64,000 bases of DNA from Hyphomonadaceae bacterium. GTDB lineage: Bacteria; Pseudomonadota; Alphaproteobacteria; Caulobacterales; Hyphomonadaceae. The notes below the pieces were generated by a model. That model saw only the letters and a list, made by a program, of their open reading frames with translations. It had not been told where the DNA came from and ran no database searches. Shown here piece after piece: positions 46,446 to 56,083 of the stretch. Location: contig JADKDU010000001.1 in the NCBI GenBank assembly GCA_016714495.1, forward strand, positions 558,001 to 622,000. Reading direction: 5' to 3'. The translations under genes were made by a program, and so were the position numbers. Every line of letters begins with the position of its first letter. Position 1 is the first letter of the stretch.

Positions 46446-48359
46446 TCAGTCCTCAGAGCGTTTCGACTCCATGGCAGCGCCCATCCCCCCTAAAGCGTTC
46501 CTCAGTTCCTGAACGCCTTCGGAAGCCGGAGAGGTCACCGCTTCATCCACGACTGATCGGCTGGCGCTGCGCCGCGCGATCACTTTCTGCATGATACGAG
46601 CCTGGTGGACGGCGCCCATGATCTCGACGCCCTCCTCCTCAGCGCGTTTCGTCGCCTGCACTTCCGCCACAAGCGTTCTCGCTACAGGAAACCGCTCCAT
46701 GGCGTCGAGCCAATCTTGGCTCGCGGCATCCGGATCATTATCCGGTTGCCGTCGCAGGGAAGGTTCCAGAAGTTCGACAGCCCGCTTGCGGTCAAGGATA
46801 CGTAAATGGGCTGCAACAGTAGGCAGGTCAAGCTTTTCAGCGCTTTGATAAACGTCGAACGCTGTATCGCGGATGGCCGCGACGTCCGGGTCGTCATATT
46901 CGGATTTGGCGAGGGCCTCCCGGGCGGACTCGAAGAGTTCGGGAGCCATGATGGCCCGAACCAGCAGACCCAGACCCGCCAGCCCGGTCGGACCGGGGCT
47001 GAAGCCCTTCTTTCCGGGGGTCTGGCCCGGTTGGCCTGGGGAAGCCGACTTGAAGCCCGCTCCGCCCTTACCCGGACGGAAATGCCAGTACAGCCGGTCC
47101 TTTAGCTCACGCTCATAAGCTTTTTTGACCCCGGGGTGCTTAATCTGGCCCACAGCGGCCATAAGCCGCGCCTCGAACCCGGCCTTGCGCTCAGGCGTAT
47201 CGAGCGGCTCGGCCTCCAGCTCGCGGGCCCACAGCAGATCCACCAGCGGCCGCGCCCCTCCCAACATGTCCCGCATGGCCTGAGCCCCGCGCACCCGCAC
47301 CACGTCGTCCGGGTCCATTCCATCTGGCAGCAGCACGAAGAATAGCGTCTTGCCCGGCTCGATCAGCGGCAACGCTCGATCGCAGGCGCGCCAGGCGGCC
47401 CGGATGCCGGCGGCATCGCCGTCAAAGCACAGGATGGGCTCCGGCCCTGCCCGCCACAGCAGGTCGAGCTGTTCTTCCGTCAGCGCAGTCCCGAGCGGCG
47501 CGACCGCCGTGCCGATGCCGGCCTCGGCCAGCGAGATCGCGTCGACATAGCCCTCGGTCACGATCAGGCCACGCGACAGCGGACCGTCCTTGATCGGCGC
47601 CAGCGCCTCACGCGCATCCATATACCGGTATAGCGTGCGGCCCTTGTGGAAGAGCGGCGAGTCCGACGAGTTGAGGTATTTCGGCTTGCCATCCGGCTCG
47701 AGCGTGCGCGCACCGAACGCGATCGGACGGTTGGAATGATCGGTGATCGGAAAAATCACGCGATTGCGGAAACGATCCCAAGGCTGCTTGCCATCGTCCG
47801 GTTGCACCAGAAGGCCGGCTTCGATCAACTCATCGATCGATGCGCCCTGTTTTGTCAGGAAATCAGAGAGCGTGCGCCAACCGCCGGGTGCAAAGCCGAT
47901 GCGATGGCGCGCCCAGGCTTCCGGCCCAAAACCGCGCTTCTGCAGATAGTCTCGCGCTTCCGTCCCGCCCGATTTGCGAAGCTGCTCCTCGAAGAACACG
48001 CACGCCTTTTCGACCCAGTCGATCAGCGTCGCGCGCCGCTTGTACTGCTGCGCCTCGCCCGCCGATGGCGCTGGCAGCTCCAGTCCGACATCGCGTGCCA
48101 GCTTTTCGACCGCCTCTGCAAAGGTCAGCCGCTCGGTTTCAGTTAGAAAAGTGATCGCATCGCCAGACTTCTGCGTTGAGAAGCATTTGTAGAAACCGCG
48201 ATCGTCATGGACGTAGAATGACGGCGTCTTCTCGCCGGAGAAAGGCGACAGCCCAACCCAGTCCTTGCCACGCTTCTTCAGGGAGACCTTTTTCCCAACG
48301 ACATCCGAGAGCCGCACGCGCGACTTCAGCTCGTTGAGAAACTCCTCCGGAAAACGCAT
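46446..48359 (-). CDS. dnaG: DNA primase DnaG
   Basis: DnaG (637 residues) makes RNA primers for replication. The start at 48359 (MRFPEEFLNELKSR) is the family start. The N-terminal zinc-finger region reads LSPFSGEKTPSF and YKCFSTQKSGD, so only one of the four usual ligands (CxxH...CxxC) remains; this loss is, to my knowledge, common in alphaproteobacteria. The TOPRIM core shows VTEGYVDAISLAEAG and CFDGDAAG. The C-terminal helicase-binding domain is diverged. It leads into rpoD. Confidence 0.96.
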   Translation of the reverse strand: MRFPEEFLNELKSRVRLSDVVGKKVSLKKRGKDWVGLSPFSGEKTPSFYVHDDRGFYKCFSTQKSGDAITFLTETERLTFAEAVEKLARDVGLELPAPSAGEAQQYKRRATLIDWVEKACVFFEEQLRKSGGTEARDYLQKRGFGPEAWARHRIGFAPGGWRTLSDFLTKQGASIDELIEAGLLVQPDDGKQPWDRFRNRVIFPITDHSNRPIAFGARTLEPDGKPKYLNSSDSPLFHKGRTLYRYMDAREALAPIKDGPLSRGLIVTEGYVDAISLAEAGIGTAVAPLGTALTEEQLDLLWRAGPEPILCFDGDAAGIRAAWRACDRALPLIEPGKTLFFVLLPDGMDPDDVVRVRGAQAMRDMLGGARPLVDLLWARELEAEPLDTPERKAGFEARLMAAVGQIKHPGVKKAYERELKDRLYWHFRPGKGGAGFKSASPGQPGQTPGKKGFSPGPTGLAGLGLLVRAIMAPELFESAREALAKSEYDDPDVAAIRDTAFDVYQSAEKLDLPTVAAHLRILDRKRAVELLEPSLRRQPDNDPDAASQDWLDAMERFPVARTLVAEVQATKRAEEEGVEIMGAVHQARIMQKVIARRSASRSVVDEAVTSPASEGVQELRNALGGMGAAMESKRSED

Positions 48360-48524
48360 AGCTGTTCTACTGGCCCTAAGCCCACTGTCCGGCGCTACAA
48401 GGGGCGCGTATTGCGCGCCAGCAGCCAACCGACCGATCCTGTGGACCGTTTCAATGTGAATTGTGCGCTGATTCGGGCGAATCAAGCCGCGCGCTGCTAA
48501 AGCCCTGTTTTCAGAGGGAGTGGG

Positions 48525-49279
48525 CTAGACCCGCTTGCCTTCCATCAGCGCGTACCAAGCCCACCATTTGAGGCCAGGGATGCGCAGCAGGACGGCGTCG
48601 ATCGCCTCCCCCACCGCTCGCGCAGGCGCCGCAGCGGCGTTTTCCGGAACAGCACAGAGCCAAGCGAGGTCAGGCCATAGAGCCGGACGTCCGTCTGGTC
48701 GAAGGTCTGGTCGAATTTCTTGAAGTCCGGAACCAGAAGCGGATGCTCATCCGGCGTGCGGGCTTCAGGGGTCTTCTTCCTGTAGTATTCAATGGCCGGG
48801 TTATGGCCCAGCGGTTCGGTGAATAGCACCACGCCGCCCGGCTTCAGCACGCGGCGCAACTCCGCCATCGCTTTCTCGTAATCGAGGTGATGCAGGATGC
48901 CCGAGCCAAACACGAAGTCGAACGTGCCGTCGGAAAAGTCCATAGCCTCGGCGTTCTGGACCGAAAGATTTACATTGGTGATGCCGCGTTCGCGGATCTC
49001 GTTGTTGCCGGCGTCGACCGCCTGTTTCGAGATGTCGATACCCTCGACCCGTTTCGCAACGCCGGCCAGCGCAATCGCGTTGTAACCGTGAGCGCAGCCG
49101 TATTCGAGCACCACCGCATCCTTAGCCAGCTCCAGCCGGCGCCTAGCATAGCGGTCAAAACAGCCCTTGATTGCGTCGTAATACTTCAGCTGGGCGACGC
49201 GATCGTCCTCGCCGCCGGCGAACCGGGCGTCGTGGAACTGACGTTCGCGCTCTACGCGATCAACTGCGCCGCCGTCCAT
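48525..49279 (-). pseudogene. SAM-dependent methyltransferase, frameshift near the C-terminus
   Basis: A class I methyltransferase: LEYGCAHGYNAIALA (motif I), GIDISKQAVDAG, FDFVFGSGILHHLDYE (motif IV-like) and LKPGGVVLFTEPLGHN. At about 48613-48616, next to a C5 run, the frame slips. As read, the protein ends with a Cys/Ser-rich stretch at 48545. Restoring one G gives GEAIDAVLLRIPGLKWWAWYALMEGKRV and a stop at 48525, which is typical for such enzymes (note that this C-terminal motif is split here only for reading). The catalytic fold is intact either way, so the enzyme may work even if the indel is real. Substrate unknown. Confidence 0.8.
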
Positions 49280-49435
49280 TTACTCTATCCTTCACTGCCC
49301 CGGGCGCACTCGTCATGCACCTCTCAGGCCAGCGGCGAACCGCTGCGATAACCATATTCTTGGCGGCATGGGCATCCCATCCGATTCCACCCACACGCGA
49401 GCGGATTTCGCAGCTGTGAGGCGCCATCAGGCGCC

Positions 49436-50269
49436 CTAGCCGAAACGGCGCACGCTGCGCACATCGCCCGCAATTGGCCTGATGCGATCCACGGCCTGTC
49501 CCAGAGGCTCGATTTCAACGTGCATGTCGCGCGCACTGGAATGCAGCAGCATGGTTGGCGAGCACATGATGCCGACGTGCCCCTTCCAGAACACCAGGTC
49601 GCCCCTCTCCATGTCCGAGAAATCAGCGGTCGGGGTGAAGGGCATTCCGAGCGTCTGTTCCTGCATGTCGCTGTCGCGCAGCGGATAGATGCCGGTAGCC
49701 TGCAAACTGATCTGCACCAGACCCGAACAATCGATTCCGGCGCTTTCCCGTCCGCCCCACAGATAGGGCGAACCGACGAATTTCTGCGCTACGCCGACGA
49801 AATCCGTCTCGATCTCATCCAGCGGCGCGATGTGGGGGGCGAAGATCCAGCCCGAACCGACCACCTCGGCGAAATTCCCGACTATCTCGCCCAGCGCCAT
49901 CCGCGCGTTCATCGAGACTGCGCGTGACGGACGCGATTTCATGTCGGCCCGCTCATAGATGAAGGAGCGCAGCACCCTGACCCGATGCGTTGGCTCCGGC
50001 CCGGCCGGTGCGAGGCTCGCCATACGGATCCAGCCGACATAGCGATCGAGCCCGAGCTGGACATAAGCCCACTCTGACCCCTGCGCGTCCGTCATCCGGT
50101 CAAATACGCGAACGGGTTCGCCGAACAGCGCCTGATTGACCTGTTCGGCGGACCCGTCGGGGATTTTGCGCAGGGCTGCTGATCCGGCTGCGATGCGCAT
50201 GGCTTCGCCGCCGGTCAGGCCCCCTTTCGGTGTGAGGCGCGGTTCGCTCGACCAGCGGTCAGGCTGCAT
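49436..50269 (-). CDS. NlpC/P60 family peptidoglycan hydrolase with SH3 domains
   Basis: A 277-residue cell wall hydrolase. Bacterial SH3-like regions occupy about residues 25-140 (RIAAGSAALRKIPDG, GSEWAYVQLG, VGWIRMASL). The NlpC/P60 domain has the catalytic Cys in GIDCSGLVQ, the His in WKGHVGIM, and GSPYLWGGRES. No signal peptide is visible from the ATG at 50269. It overlaps the MarR gene by 11 bases, so the two are probably translationally coupled, in a cluster with the leucyl aminopeptidase. Confidence 0.9.
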   Translation of the reverse strand: MQPDRWSSEPRLTPKGGLTGGEAMRIAAGSAALRKIPDGSAEQVNQALFGEPVRVFDRMTDAQGSEWAYVQLGLDRYVGWIRMASLAPAGPEPTHRVRVLRSFIYERADMKSRPSRAVSMNARMALGEIVGNFAEVVGSGWIFAPHIAPLDEIETDFVGVAQKFVGSPYLWGGRESAGIDCSGLVQISLQATGIYPLRDSDMQEQTLGMPFTPTADFSDMERGDLVFWKGHVGIMCSPTMLLHSSARDMHVEIEPLGQAVDRIRPIAGDVRSVRRFG

Positions 50270-50729
50270 GCGAGCTTGAGCCGGCGCCGTCGCGTGGCGC
50301 CGTGGGCTGCTGCGCAACCGGCTTGGACGCCGGCGGTTGCGACGAGGCAGTCGGCTTGATGTCCGGCGTCTTCTGCACAGCCTTCTCAGTTGAGGCGGCA
50401 TACGCGCGCTCGCAGGCGATCACACGATCGCCGAGGCCCGCCAGCACAGCGAGGCCGCGAGCCGTTGTCTGAACAAGAACGCTGCGGCGGTCTGTCTCAT
50501 CGGGCACGCGCGTGGCGAGGCCGAGACCCGATAGCGCATCAAGCGCCCGGCTCACCGCCGGTTTGCCGAGTGAGAGAGATTCCGCAAGACCGCGCACCGT
50601 ATGAGGTCCGGGTTCCAGCGAGACACGGAGAAGGATAGCCGCCTGCCTGACATTCAAGTCCGGGCCATCAGCCCGCACCGTTTCAGCAAGAACATCTTTA
50701 AGCAGGGCAAGCGCTGATGCGCGGTCCAT
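50259..50729 (-). CDS. MarR-family transcriptional regulator
   Basis: A 156-residue winged-helix regulator: VRGLAESLSLGKPAVSRALDALSGLGL is the DNA-recognition helix region and DETDRRSVLVQTTARG the wing. The C-terminal third (from about residue 115) is a Pro/Gln/Ser-rich tail (PTASSQPPASKPVAQQP) unlike ordinary MarR proteins. It overlaps the NlpC/P60 gene; the ligand and targets are unknown, though autoregulation of this cluster is likely. Confidence 0.87.
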   Translation of the reverse strand: MDRASALALLKDVLAETVRADGPDLNVRQAAILLRVSLEPGPHTVRGLAESLSLGKPAVSRALDALSGLGLATRVPDETDRRSVLVQTTARGLAVLAGLGDRVIACERAYAASTEKAVQKTPDIKPTASSQPPASKPVAQQPTAPRDGAGSSSHAA

Positions 50730-50858
50730 GACAGCTCCAATTGGCCGGCCCCTTGGTTTGGAGGCTCGCCCGATTTCGGCGCCGGTTCAAGCAGAACAGC
50801 ACGAATAAAATTTGGAACTCGATCGAAGGAAAAGGGTTGCTCATTCCGGCGTTTTTTT

Positions 50859-52220
50859 CTAGCGGGCGTAGCGGCGCTTCAACATGGCCCAAACAGCCCG
50901 CAAACCGCACGCCGCAGCGCCCGCCGCGCGGCCGTACCGCGCTGGCCGCCATGCCCATATGTCAAAGTGAGCCCATGACGGCGCGTCCACAAAAGCCTTG
51001 AGGAACAAGGCCGCGATGATGGAACCGCCCAGCGGACCATCGCCCAGGTTCTTCATGTCGGCGATCGGAGATTTGAGCCCGGTCTCATATCCGGACCACA
51101 GCGGCATGCGCCAAACGGGATCGCCAACTTGTTTCGATGCCGATGTGATATCCGCGGCCAGCTGATCATCGTCTGTATAGAGAGGAGCAAGGTCCGGCCC
51201 CAGCGCGACGCGCGCCGCGCCCGTCAGTGTCGCGAAGTCTATGACCAGTTCCGGCTTCAGCTCGCTCGCGCGCGTGAGCGCATCGGCAAGAATCAGACGC
51301 CCTTCCGCATCTGTGTCGTCGATCTCGACCGTCAGGCCCTTGCGCGATTTCAGGATGTCGCTCGGCCGGAATGCGTTCGGCCCAATCGCGTTCTCGACGG
51401 TTGGCACGCAGCAATAGAGCCGCACCGGAAGCTCCGCGCTCATGATGAGCCGCGCCAGCGCCAGTGCATGCGCCGCCCCGCCCATGTCTTTCTTCATGAG
51501 GCCCATGCCCGACGTCTTGAGATTCAGGCCGCCCGTGTCGAACGCGACGCCCTTGCCGACCAGCACAACCACCGGCGCCTTCGCCTTGCCCCAGCTCAGT
51601 TCGATGTAACGCGGCGCCTGCGCTGCGCCTTTGCCGACGGCATGGACCATCGGATAGCCGCTCTCCAGCGCCTTGCCGGTCGTGATTTCGATCTCGGCGC
51701 CGAACTCCTTCGCCAGCGCCTGCGCTTCAGCGGCGATCTCCGCCGGTCCGAGATCGCAGGGCGGCGTGTTGACCAGATCGCGCAGCCAGTCGATCGCCTC
51801 CGCCTGCCGGCTCACCTCCGCCGCATCGACCGATTTCGGCAGCAGCAACCGGCGAGGCTTCTCGCCCGCCTTGTATCTGGTGAAACGATAGGCGCCATCC
51901 GCCCAACCAATCGCCAACGTCTCGCCATTCAGACCGTCGGGAATTTCGCTCAACGCATAATCGCCCGCCGGCAGCGATCCGGGCAGGCTCGCCAGCGCAA
52001 ACCCGTCCATCCCCTCGCCCAGTCCGACCAACACGCTCTCGAGCTCGCCGCCCGCGCCATGCACCAGCAGCGCCTTGCCCGCATCGCCCCGGAAGCCGAC
52101 TGCATCGACCAACACCTTGATCCGCGCCGACTGCGACTTGGTCCAAGGTCCCAGCCCCTTCGCGGCCACCAGTTGCAATGGCACGGCGGAAGCGGAGCGG
52201 GAGATAAAAGCGGAATGCAT
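50859..52220 (-). CDS. Leucyl aminopeptidase family (M17) protein
   Basis: A 453-residue M17 aminopeptidase. The metal and active-site segments are VGKGVAFDTGGLNLKTSGMGLMKKDMGG and DDTDAEGRLILADALTRA (the classical NTDAEGR reads DTDAEGR). It removes N-terminal residues from peptides in the cytoplasm, with two metal ions. The gene is first in a minus-strand cluster with MarR and NlpC/P60, an order that I recall from other alphaproteobacteria. Confidence 0.92.
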   Translation of the reverse strand: MHSAFISRSASAVPLQLVAAKGLGPWTKSQSARIKVLVDAVGFRGDAGKALLVHGAGGELESVLVGLGEGMDGFALASLPGSLPAGDYALSEIPDGLNGETLAIGWADGAYRFTRYKAGEKPRRLLLPKSVDAAEVSRQAEAIDWLRDLVNTPPCDLGPAEIAAEAQALAKEFGAEIEITTGKALESGYPMVHAVGKGAAQAPRYIELSWGKAKAPVVVLVGKGVAFDTGGLNLKTSGMGLMKKDMGGAAHALALARLIMSAELPVRLYCCVPTVENAIGPNAFRPSDILKSRKGLTVEIDDTDAEGRLILADALTRASELKPELVIDFATLTGAARVALGPDLAPLYTDDDQLAADITSASKQVGDPVWRMPLWSGYETGLKSPIADMKNLGDGPLGGSIIAALFLKAFVDAPSWAHFDIWAWRPARYGRAAGAAACGLRAVWAMLKRRYAR

Positions 52221-52304
52221 GGTTTTCCTCAGAGTCCGGCGGCGACACCCGCCTTAACGATTCCTTGAGACGGCGGGCGTCAAGATTCCGGTAATATTCG
52301 AGGA

Positions 52305-53114
52305 TTGCCCATGTCCGCCACCCGTATTGCCGCGACCGTGAGCTTTGCCGTGCTGGGGCTTGCCGCATGCGTCGCAGCGCCGCCAAGCGCGCAGGAACTC
52401 GCCATGATCGACTCGGCGACGAGCCCGATCCTGCCCGCCACGCAGGCCGAACGCGACATGGCCGAAAAGCAGGACCTGCTCACCCAGGCCAAGTTCTGGG
52501 GCGCCGAATACGAAAAAAACCCGAACGAGTATGAAGCGGCGCTGAAATATGCCCGCGTTCTTCGCGCCATCGGCTCGTCCGCCCGCGCCACCGAAGTGGC
52601 GCAGCAGGCGCTCACCCTCAAGCAGGGCGACGTGGAGCTCACGCTGATCTACGCGCAGGCCGCGCTCGACCAGGGCAAGGCGGCGGACGCCGCCATGGCG
52701 CTCGCCCGCGCAGAGGCGGAAGGCCAATCCGACTGGCGCATGCTGTCGATTATCGGCGTCACCATGGATTCGCTCGACAAGCATTCCGGGGCGCAGGATT
52801 ATTATCGCAAGGCAATCGCCCTCTCGCCGGATAATCCGAAGATTCTGGCCAATCTCGGCCTCTCCTATGCGCTCGACAGCAAGCCCGGCCTTGCCGAGCA
52901 GACGCTGCGTGAAGCGATGGCCCTGCCGGGCGCAGACAACCGCATCACCCAGAATCTGGTCGTCGTTCTCGGCGTGCAGGGTAAGTTCGACGAGGCCGAA
53001 AAGATCGCCGGCGCAGACATGCCCAAGGCGTTGATCGAGTCTAACCGGGAATATTTCCGGTCGATGCTCAATCCGTCGCGCAACTGGGAAACCCTGCGTG
53101 GGACCCAAAATTAG
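52305..53114 (+). CDS. TPR lipoprotein, TadD-like
   Basis: A 269-residue lipoprotein (signal ending LGLAAC) with about four TPR units: YEAALKYARVLRAIGSSARATEVAQQAL, DVELTLIYAQAALDQGKAADAA, DWRMLSIIGVTMDSLDKHSGA and NPKILANLGLSYALDSKPGLAEQTL. TadD-like proteins help assemble Flp pili in the outer membrane, but no tad genes are nearby, so this role is uncertain. It is divergent from the aminopeptidase gene. Confidence 0.82.
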   Translation: MPMSATRIAATVSFAVLGLAACVAAPPSAQELAMIDSATSPILPATQAERDMAEKQDLLTQAKFWGAEYEKNPNEYEAALKYARVLRAIGSSARATEVAQQALTLKQGDVELTLIYAQAALDQGKAADAAMALARAEAEGQSDWRMLSIIGVTMDSLDKHSGAQDYYRKAIALSPDNPKILANLGLSYALDSKPGLAEQTLREAMALPGADNRITQNLVVVLGVQGKFDEAEKIAGADMPKALIESNREYFRSMLNPSRNWETLRGTQN

Positions 53115-53225
53115 CCAAACCGGATCAGTCCTAAAGTAAATTAATCCAGGCCCTCCGATGCACGGAACGGCTCGCCAGTGCCTGCGGTCTCAGCTATGCG
53201 TCTGTGCAAGCTGATGGAGGGACTG

Positions 53226-55190
53226 ATGCGCGCTTTCAGGGCGGGATTTGCGGCGCTTGCGTTAGGAGCGGCTCTTGCCGCCGGATGCAGCCAACAGGGT
53301 TCTGGCGCACGGGGCGAACTGAATATCGACGCCAAGTCGGTTGAAGGTTTTGTCACGAAGCTCGCCGGCGAGTCCTTTAAAGGCAAAGCCACTGCGGCGG
53401 CCGATCTCGCCAGCGTGCGCGATGTCCTGCCGAAAGAAGTCGCGATGACCTGGGGCAATCTCAGTTTCGACAGCGCGACCAACTCCACGCTTCTCACCGA
53501 CGTCAAACTGACGCCGAAGGACATGCCCCAGGTTGGCCTCGGCATCCAGGAACTCCGCCTGTTCGATTTCGACGCGGACTTCGCCAAGGCCCGCCTCACC
53601 GGCCAGCGCCTCACGGAAACTGCAGCGCTCGCCAGCCGCATCGATGCGAAGGGCGTCTCGATGTTCGGCATGGTCGCCATGATGAATTCGATGGTCGGCT
53701 TGCCGCCGACCGATGGCGGGGTGGAGCCGCCGCACGCTGATCCGATTGCCCCGGATGATCCGACGGCGCCGCCTGCCGATTGGCCCCCAGGCACGGAGCC
53801 GGCTTTCGATTTCGACGCCGCAACGCCGGTGCTCGCGAAATTCGACTTCACCTTCGGACGCCTCATTCTCAATGACATCGTGCTCCGCGCGATCGAAGCG
53901 ACGCCTGCTCCGGTCGCATCAGCAGCGACGCTCGATCCGTACAACGCCATGGGTCCCGAAGCGGAAGCGATGTTCCGCGGTTACGTCAACGTGCTGCGCG
54001 CGTTCGGTGTCGATACATTCGCCGCCTACGACATGAAAGGCGACCTTGCGATGAATCAGATGGGCCAGACGCTTGGCCTCTCGTTCGGCGCGAAGTCAAC
54101 AGGAACGCGTGGCTGGCGTGGCGGCGACTCCGATGCCAGCTACATCCGCGATCTGTCCTATCAGTTCAACATGACCGAAGGCCCGATGGCTCCCGCCATG
54201 AGCATGGCCTACAGCATCGGCTATCTCGGCATGGAAGATCTCCACTTCGACAAGCTCTACGGCTACATGGCCAAGGGTGTCGCACCGCCGCGCACGGACA
54301 CCGACCTTCTCAGCTACGGCAAGTATGATTTTCAAGACCAGAAGCTGAATATCGGCGGTAAGGACATCATGACTGTCGGCGAAGCGTCGCTCGACGCGCG
54401 TGACTTCCACTGGTTCATACCGACCAAGATCACGACCTCCGTCAAGGATGCGGTGTTCGACGTCGCCGCGATGATGGAAATGGCGGAGTCCGCCGCGGCT
54501 ACCTTCGCGATGCCTGATCCGTACGATCCGGACGCGCCCCCGATCACCGAACCGACGCCGGACTTCTCGGCCATCCGGGCTGTTCTCGAGAAGAACGGCC
54601 TCGCCAAGCCCAATGTGAACTTCAACTTCGGCTACACTTGGAATGAAACATCGGGCGACACGAAGGTCGATCTCGGCTTTGGCGGCAAGGACCTGATGCA
54701 GATCGACACCAAATTCGAAGGCGGCTTCCCCAGCTTCAAGGCTGTCTCGGACCTGATCCCGGACGACATGATGGAGATGAATGAAGCAGCGATCGCCCAG
54801 GTGTTCGACGAGAAGTCGATCCTGAAGATGGTCGACGTGAAGATCACGGATAATGGCGGCCTTACCAAGATGTTCAACACGACGGCCGAAATGGGTCCGA
54901 TTATGGCGGCATCCGATCCGTCGGGCTTCAATCCGCTGGAAGGCCAGACCGGCGCGTCGCTGCGCCAGATGGCGGGCAGCATGATCACCATGTTCGGCGC
55001 CACGCCGGACATCGCGCCGTTCGCCACCCCGTTTGCGAACTTCATCATGCAGGGCGGCAAGCTGAACATAAGCCTCAAGCCGCCCAAGCCGATGACGTGG
55101 AATGCGCTTAGCCAGCAGCTGATGGTCCAGACGGATCAACCCGGACAGGCGCTGAAGGATATCGGCCTCAAGGTCGAACACGCCAAATAG
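53226..55190 (+). CDS. Large lipoprotein of unknown function
   Basis: A 654-residue protein with a lipoprotein signal (MRAFRAGFAALALG...ALAAGC). I do not recognise a family. There are repeated FDFDADFAK, FDFTFGRLILNDIVL and FNFGYTWNETSGDTKVDLGF segments, suggesting a beta-rich barrel or saddle repeat structure, with Asp/Pro-rich linkers (VEPPHADPIAPDDPTAPP and PDPYDPDAPPITEPTPD). It seems to hold two or three related modules. It lies between the TPR lipoprotein and gluQRS on the same strand. The start at 53226 is chosen for the signal peptide. Confidence 0.8.
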   Translation: MRAFRAGFAALALGAALAAGCSQQGSGARGELNIDAKSVEGFVTKLAGESFKGKATAAADLASVRDVLPKEVAMTWGNLSFDSATNSTLLTDVKLTPKDMPQVGLGIQELRLFDFDADFAKARLTGQRLTETAALASRIDAKGVSMFGMVAMMNSMVGLPPTDGGVEPPHADPIAPDDPTAPPADWPPGTEPAFDFDAATPVLAKFDFTFGRLILNDIVLRAIEATPAPVASAATLDPYNAMGPEAEAMFRGYVNVLRAFGVDTFAAYDMKGDLAMNQMGQTLGLSFGAKSTGTRGWRGGDSDASYIRDLSYQFNMTEGPMAPAMSMAYSIGYLGMEDLHFDKLYGYMAKGVAPPRTDTDLLSYGKYDFQDQKLNIGGKDIMTVGEASLDARDFHWFIPTKITTSVKDAVFDVAAMMEMAESAAATFAMPDPYDPDAPPITEPTPDFSAIRAVLEKNGLAKPNVNFNFGYTWNETSGDTKVDLGFGGKDLMQIDTKFEGGFPSFKAVSDLIPDDMMEMNEAAIAQVFDEKSILKMVDVKITDNGGLTKMFNTTAEMGPIMAASDPSGFNPLEGQTGASLRQMAGSMITMFGATPDIAPFATPFANFIMQGGKLNISLKPPKPMTWNALSQQLMVQTDQPGQALKDIGLKVEHAK

Positions 55191-55210
55191 GTCAGGCCCG
55201 GCTGGGCGCA

Positions 55211-56083
55211 ATGAGCTTCATCACGCGATTTGCGCCCAGCCCGACCGGTTATCTCCATCTCGGTCACGCCTATTCCGCGATCCTCGCACATGATGCTGCG
55301 CGTGAAGCAGGCGGAAAGTTTTTGCTGCGTATCGAGGACATCGACGCAACACGCTGCCGACCCGAGTTCGAAACTGCGATCTACGAAGATCTCGCCTGGC
55401 TCGGCCTTCGCTGGTCCGATCCTGTCCGCCGCCAGTCCGAACATTTCGACGACTACGCCGCAGCACTCGAGACGCTGCGCAAACTCGGCGTGGTCTATCG
55501 CTGTTTCCTGACGCGCAAGGAGATTGCCGCTGCGTCGCTCTCCGCGCCGCACGAACCTGGCGAAGCACCGGACGGGGTTATCTACAGGGGCCCTGCGCAA
55601 AGGATGAGCGGCGAGGAGGAAGAGTCTCGCATCGCGCGCGGCGAAACTTTCGCCTGGCGGCTTTCGATAAAGTATTCACAGGACCTGCTGGGCGAAGATT
55701 TCGCCCGTCTGGTTTTCGTCGAGCGCGACGAAGGATCGAACACAGAACGCGCGATAACAGCGCGTCCAGAATTGCTCGGCGACGTGATACTCGGGCGCAA
55801 GGATACGCCGACGAGTTATCATCTCTCGGTCGTGCACGATGATGCGTTGCAAGGCATCACCTGTATCATTCGCGGGCAGGATCTCCGCGCGTCGAATCAT
55901 ATTCACGTCCTGCTGCAGAAGCTGCTCGGCCTGCCGACGCCGGTTTACATGCATCATCACCTGCTGACCGGTCCTGACGGAAAGCGCTACGCCAAGCGCG
56001 ATCGTTCGCTGACACTGGCGGCGCTGCGCGAGGCGGGCGTATCCCCCGCCGAAATTCGCGCACGCATTGGATTGTCTGTTTGA
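55211..56083 (+). CDS. gluQ: Glutamyl-queuosine tRNA(Asp) synthetase
   Basis: GluQRS (290 residues) attaches glutamate to queuosine at the wobble position of tRNA(Asp). It is a truncated class I synthetase with the HIGH-like motif HLGHA near residue 16, LRIEDIDATRC, and the KMSKS-like YAKRDRSLTL. There is no anticodon-binding domain, as expected for this paralogue. It overlaps the DMT transporter start by four bases (TTGA). Confidence 0.95.
   Translation: MSFITRFAPSPTGYLHLGHAYSAILAHDAAREAGGKFLLRIEDIDATRCRPEFETAIYEDLAWLGLRWSDPVRRQSEHFDDYAAALETLRKLGVVYRCFLTRKEIAAASLSAPHEPGEAPDGVIYRGPAQRMSGEEEESRIARGETFAWRLSIKYSQDLLGEDFARLVFVERDEGSNTERAITARPELLGDVILGRKDTPTSYHLSVVHDDALQGITCIIRGQDLRASNHIHVLLQKLLGLPTPVYMHHHLLTGPDGKRYAKRDRSLTLAALREAGVSPAEIRARIGLSV

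Noticed and set aside
52305..53114. Part of a tad pilus locus
   Set aside because: Only a TadD-like TPR protein is present; no other tad gene lies in the window.
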